From: Pirellulaceae bacterium
GTDB taxonomy: Bacteria; Planctomycetota; Planctomycetia; Pirellulales; Pirellulaceae
NCBI GenBank assembly: GCA_025459265.1
Contig: JALOQX010000083.1
Span: 1-38,624 of the forward strand
Length of the DNA stretch: 38,624 bases
Direction: 5' to 3'
The notes below the pieces were generated by a model. The model made no database searches and had not been told where the DNA came from. It worked only from the letters and a program-made list of their open reading frames with translations. Shown here one piece after another: positions 36,101 to 38,624 of this stretch; the first letter of the stretch is position 1, and every line of letters starts with the position of its first letter. The position numbers and the translations under genes are program-made.

Positions 36101-37332
36101 GCGAGGCGTACCGTGCCAGCCTGAAACTTGACCCCAACCTCGTGGCAGCACTCACCAACCTAACCAACGTTCTGCAGCGTCAGGGCCGAGCGGAAGAAGC
36201 CGTCCAGGTCTGTCGCGAAGTGCTTGCCCGGAAACCAGATTCGGCAGAGATGCATGCCTCGTTGGGGGTATGCTTGTGGGTCAACGATCGGGAGGAAGAG
36301 GCGATTGCGGCATTTCGGGAGAGTATTCGGTTGTATCCACGCCCGAACCCCCTGAATCTGGCCTACTTGAATCTCTCCGAGTTGCTCGCCACGTCGCAGA
36401 ACCCAGCGGTCCGCAATGTCGAGGAAGCCATCGCGCTGGCATCGCAGGCGGTCGAAATGGCCCCGCAAGAGGAATTGGCGTGGGAGGCATTAGGTATTGC
36501 CCGCTTCCACAACGAGGACTGGCAGGCGGCAATCGAAGCGTTTCAGAAGTCAGAGAGCTTCGTGGATCCGCGCAAGTATGGGACGCTTTACACCCACTCG
36601 ACCCTGTCCTGGTCGGAGAACCATCTCTACCGCGCCATGGCCTACTGGCAACTGGGCCAGACCGACGATGCCCGCGCATGCTTCGTCGTCGGCAAAAGCG
36701 AGTTCGATCAGAGTGGTCGGGGTCTCACCTCGGATGTCCTGCAGGAGGCCGCGAACCTGCTCGGCATGAATTTGGATGAACCGCCAAGCACACAGGAGAC
36801 GATTGCCGCCTACCGCGCGACGCTTGCGACGGACCCAGCGGGAGCCATACGGCAAAACGAGTTGGCATGGCTGCTGGCGACAACGCCCGATGTCCAGTAT
36901 CGCGAACCCGCCCAGGCTGTCCAGCACGGGCTCGAGGCAGTCAGGTTGATGCCACAGGATGCAGATGCGTGGAACACACTGGGAGTGGCCCATTACCGCA
37001 ATGGCCAATGGAACGAAGCGATTGACGCACTGAACAAGTCCATGGAACGCTCGGGAGGCACGGCAATTGACTGGCTGTTCCTGGCCATGACGCATTGGCA
37101 GCGCGGGGAGCGGGATGAGGCACGCACGTGGTACGACCGCGCTGCAACGTGGATGCAAGACCAGGCCGATGAAGCGTTGACTGAGGAACTCACACGTTTT
37201 CGCGCTGAAGCGGACGAGCTGCTCGGCACCGAGAAGGCGGCGCGCGAACAATTCAACGTCGGTGATCACGAAGGGTCGGCGGCGGACGCACCAATCGGAA
37301 ATGTCCCGGCAATTCCTCCGAACCAGCCCTAG
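33175..37332 (+). CDS. Transmembrane Ser/Thr kinase with PDZ domain and TPRs
   Basis: A 1385-residue Hanks-type kinase. Cytoplasmic kinase domain about 78-370: Gly-loop LGDGGMGIVY (87-96), Lys111 in VALKIIK, HRDLKPSN (His202-Asp204), DFG at 225-227, and GTPLYMSPEQAE in the activation segment. One membrane helix follows (LTLAATSMVVLSLLAVLIAF, about 403-427). Outside it comes a coiled-coil-like stretch (about 430-560), a PDZ domain (about 600-690: IIGVALQTADGRTVITGIAP, DGRLREGDTLVGVGEG), then about ten or more TPRs (about 800-1335) such as SAGLHLNLAVALHELGRQDE. The start ATG has GGAGG 7-8 nt upstream. It follows the ECF sigma gene and probably relays an envelope signal to it; the sensor role is inferred. 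Confidence 0.9.
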   Translation: MTSLAQDAKQIFLAAVEQHTPDQWPKFLDDATRGDAALRQHVEALLAAHQQANQLLDRTGLVATLAPAPSTERPGTQIGPYQLVEQLGDGGMGIVYRASQHEPIQREVALKIIKPGMDTREVLARFQAEEQALALMDHPHVAKVLDAGRTESGRPYFVMELVHGVTITQYCDDRHLSTRERLELFVQVCHAVQHAHQKGIIHRDLKPSNILVTLHDGAAVPKIIDFGVAKAINQELLTQTLATNAGQLIGTPLYMSPEQAEPSGRDIDTRSDIYSLGAVLYELLTGTTPFDRDRLRAAGLDEMRRLIREQEPPRPSTRISTMGQAATTVSEHRRTNPVELSNALRHELDWIVMKALEKDRTRRYQTANDFARDIERYLHDEAVEARPPSTAYRFRKFARRNRLTLAATSMVVLSLLAVLIAFSLFSRAAREAAEIRSERTERRLRVQQGVNKALAEVNRLRVSASIAEQRSEAVLTAAREQLQLALGLAAGGPTDPELMAPLRSLEQELEDERAVLAQDRRDRDLLKTLEAAWLLQANVDVSESRFAKEDSIPLLRKALQEYGIRVLDMPAADVAAIVTSRPPEVRQHLLAAMEEWGALARPIIGVALQTADGRTVITGIAPDSPAARDGRLREGDTLVGVGEGREGEIVNIESSAGPAVKKLLVGESGTTVRLEIIPTGATESRVYEIQRDPTAAWLQAVVETADSDPWRCRLRKALKLEDPAKQVEALTQLAEQVDVQNQPARVLTRLAVQLEVLGDRLGVLDARNLATALSRRVQKAYPSDLWANANLADALRQCRPPQVEEAIRYYTAAIALRPESAGLHLNLAVALHELGRQDEAIAEYRESLRIAPFYAAPRCSLVDILIEMGKEAEAEAVAREAVQRWPQAATYANLGRALRKLGKNEDASVAYREALRLDPRLVDGHSQMAMELFGTGRKDEALEKFREVVAMNPSDARSHYNLGLALQLLERTDEACEAYRASLKLDPNLVAALTNLTNVLQRQGRAEEAVQVCREVLARKPDSAEMHASLGVCLWVNDREEEAIAAFRESIRLYPRPNPLNLAYLNLSELLATSQNPAVRNVEEAIALASQAVEMAPQEELAWEALGIARFHNEDWQAAIEAFQKSESFVDPRKYGTLYTHSTLSWSENHLYRAMAYWQLGQTDDARACFVVGKSEFDQSGRGLTSDVLQEAANLLGMNLDEPPSTQETIAAYRATLATDPAGAIRQNELAWLLATTPDVQYREPAQAVQHGLEAVRLMPQDADAWNTLGVAHYRNGQWNEAIDALNKSMERSGGTAIDWLFLAMTHWQRGERDEARTWYDRAATWMQDQADEALTEELTRFRAEADELLGTEKAAREQFNVGDHEGSAADAPIGNVPAIPPNQP

Positions 37333-37682
37333 ACGCGCGCGGTACGAACCTTGTCAGCTCCGTTCCGACGTGTGGAACGGTGTGCCAGCAGGCAGTGCAA
37401 CACACGCCGGGCCGATGCGTCATCGGTTGTTTGGAGTTTCTGGATTGCACACAGTGTGGCAGAGCCAGCAAGCTGGACGTGCGACACGCCACACGCGTCG
37501 GACAATAGTGCCGCACGGCCGACAGAAACGCCGCACCACCAGTAGGTAACGACACCGGCCGGCGAGCGCCACAACCACGCAGCCAACTCGCCCGCCGCCG
37601 CCTGACCCCCGCGGCTCGGTCTGCGCGCGGCGGGTCCAGGTGCTTCCTACGCGCTCGCAGACCAAAGACGATGAGGAGACTG
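37333..37682. other. 350-nt gap without a gene
   Basis: Nothing coding is seen. The last 15 nt hold the GAGGAG ribosome-binding site of the edge gene. A promoter for that gene probably lies here, but no clear -35/-10 pair stands out. Confidence 0.4.
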
Positions 37683-38624
37683 ATGATGGTCACCAAATGG
37701 AGATCAACGGCATTGTACTCGGCTTTTCTCGCGACTATGGTCGCGGGAAACGACATAGGGCTCGCCGGCAAACCAACCCAGCCGTTCCCGCTCAAGTATC
37801 AGATCCAGTTTCTGCGACACCCGGACGGACTGAACACGGGATTAAGCAGAATAAGCAACTCGGGCATCGCAGCTGGGGCATCACATTGCTGCAAGGGATA
37901 TTTGTTCGATGCAGAGACAGGTGCGGTATGTTGGGAAATCCGTGATCTGGTGGCCCTTGAAGACCAAGGCCTCGTTCCGGAGGGGGTGACCTATTCCATT
38001 GCCGCTATTTCGGACTCCGGCAAAGTCACCGGCACAATGTGGATGCCCGATGGACGACTGGGATGGGCCTACGTGCTGGACACGAATAATGATCTGATTC
38101 CGGGACGCAGCTCCCTGAGGCTCATCGATAGCTTGGTGCTGCCAGGAGCCAGCAGGACGCGTGGGTACGGCATCAACGAGATGGGCGACGTCTTGGGCCG
38201 CTATTTTGATGACGCCGCTGGCCTGTCGTACCTGTTTGTGTGGAATCTGGACGCACCAACCAGATGCCACTGGTTCGACCACCTTGCGACTGAGGCACCC
38301 AGTGATTTGCGGGATTATCCGCAGCTGAACACGTGGGGACAGGTGGCTGGACAACTAGCCACTGGAGGCGTCTTCCGATACACACCGTGGGCAGCAACTG
38401 CGGTGGAGTTATTCCCGCAGATCGACCAACAACTGGAAGACACCAGCGGTCTGAACGACGACGGTGTTTTTTGTGGGAAGATCCTCCAGGGGAACAAGAA
38501 TGTGCAATGGCTCAAGCCGTATCGATGCTATGACACATCGGGCGATGACTTTCCGCTCGTCGTGGACGTTATCCAGCAGCAGGCGTACTATTCTTCTGTC
38601 AGAATCAACTCATCGTGCGATTTG
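37683..38624 (+). CDS. Secreted HAF-like repeat protein, cut by the window edge
   Basis: An open frame of 314 codons with no stop up to the last base, so the gene continues outside. The start is an ATGATG pair (37683/37686) with GAGGAG at 37673-37678; the second ATG has the better spacing. A signal-peptide-like N-terminus (WRSTALYSAFLATMVAGN) is followed by short repeats of the type xINxxGxVxGxx...F/LW: GINEMGDVLGRYFDDAAG, LNTWGQVAGQLATGG, AAISDSGKVTGTMWMPDGR, GLNDDGVFCGKILQGNK. These resemble the HAF family of extracellular repeats. Function is unknown. The upstream kinase ends 350 nt before it. Confidence 0.75.
   Translation, partial: MMVTKWRSTALYSAFLATMVAGNDIGLAGKPTQPFPLKYQIQFLRHPDGLNTGLSRISNSGIAAGASHCCKGYLFDAETGAVCWEIRDLVALEDQGLVPEGVTYSIAAISDSGKVTGTMWMPDGRLGWAYVLDTNNDLIPGRSSLRLIDSLVLPGASRTRGYGINEMGDVLGRYFDDAAGLSYLFVWNLDAPTRCHWFDHLATEAPSDLRDYPQLNTWGQVAGQLATGGVFRYTPWAATAVELFPQIDQQLEDTSGLNDDGVFCGKILQGNKNVQWLKPYRCYDTSGDDFPLVVDVIQQQAYYSSVRINSSCDL

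Noticed and set aside
1-38624. CRISPR arrays, rRNA genes, plasmid or chromosome origins
   Set aside because: I looked for regularly spaced repeats, rRNA signatures and DnaA-box clusters and saw none.

Overview
The window is GC-rich bacterial DNA and almost certainly comes from a planctomycete. The supporting signs are a PEP-CTERM secreted protein, a DUF11-type repeat protein, an ECF sigma factor next to a very large Ser/Thr kinase with TPRs, an FGE-sulfatase-like secreted protein, a methanofuran-pathway enzyme (MfnB), and many secreted or one-membrane-segment proteins of unknown function. Genus or species cannot be fixed from the sequence alone.

Left third (1-17.6 kb, chromosomal backbone). 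An acpP-fabF fatty-acid pair opens the window. It is followed by a PEP-CTERM protein with its own terminator, a two-gene minus-strand unit (TPR protein, HAD phosphatase), a DUF11 repeat surface protein, RNase D, and a divergent mfnB with small downstream genes. Next comes a minus-strand block of secreted or membrane proteins (9.4-12.5 kb, including a secretin/STN-type protein). A plus-strand operon then carries a HEAT/TPR protein, a glucosamine-6-P-deaminase-like protein with an altered active site, glycerol kinase and a small membrane protein. It converges on a secreted thioredoxin/YHS-like fusion.

Middle (17.8-30.4 kb). A good sigma70-type promoter and a leader of about 470 nt precede rho. 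Just behind rho lies tRNA-Ser(GGA). Its 3' 58 bp, starting in the anticodon loop, are repeated perfectly 10.7 kb downstream. The two copies bound a genomic island that entered the tRNA gene. Next to the left att copy lies its tyrosine recombinase, now dead: it has an in-frame stop at codon 20 and an internal deletion with frameshift that removes the first catalytic Arg. An internally deleted IS4-type element with recognisable terminal inverted repeats sits 12 bp upstream of the integrase start. The cargo is a secreted single-domain DUF1579-like protein, a secreted protein with four such domains, and a 1242-residue secreted GH38-type alpha-mannosidase with two FN3 domains. Decayed coding fragments lie around the cargo.

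Right part (30.4-38.6 kb). This holds an FGE-like secreted protein, an ECF sigma factor paired with a 1385-residue membrane Ser/Thr kinase whose extracytoplasmic part combines a PDZ domain with many TPRs, and, at the right edge, an incomplete secreted protein with HAF-like repeats that stays open to the end of the window.
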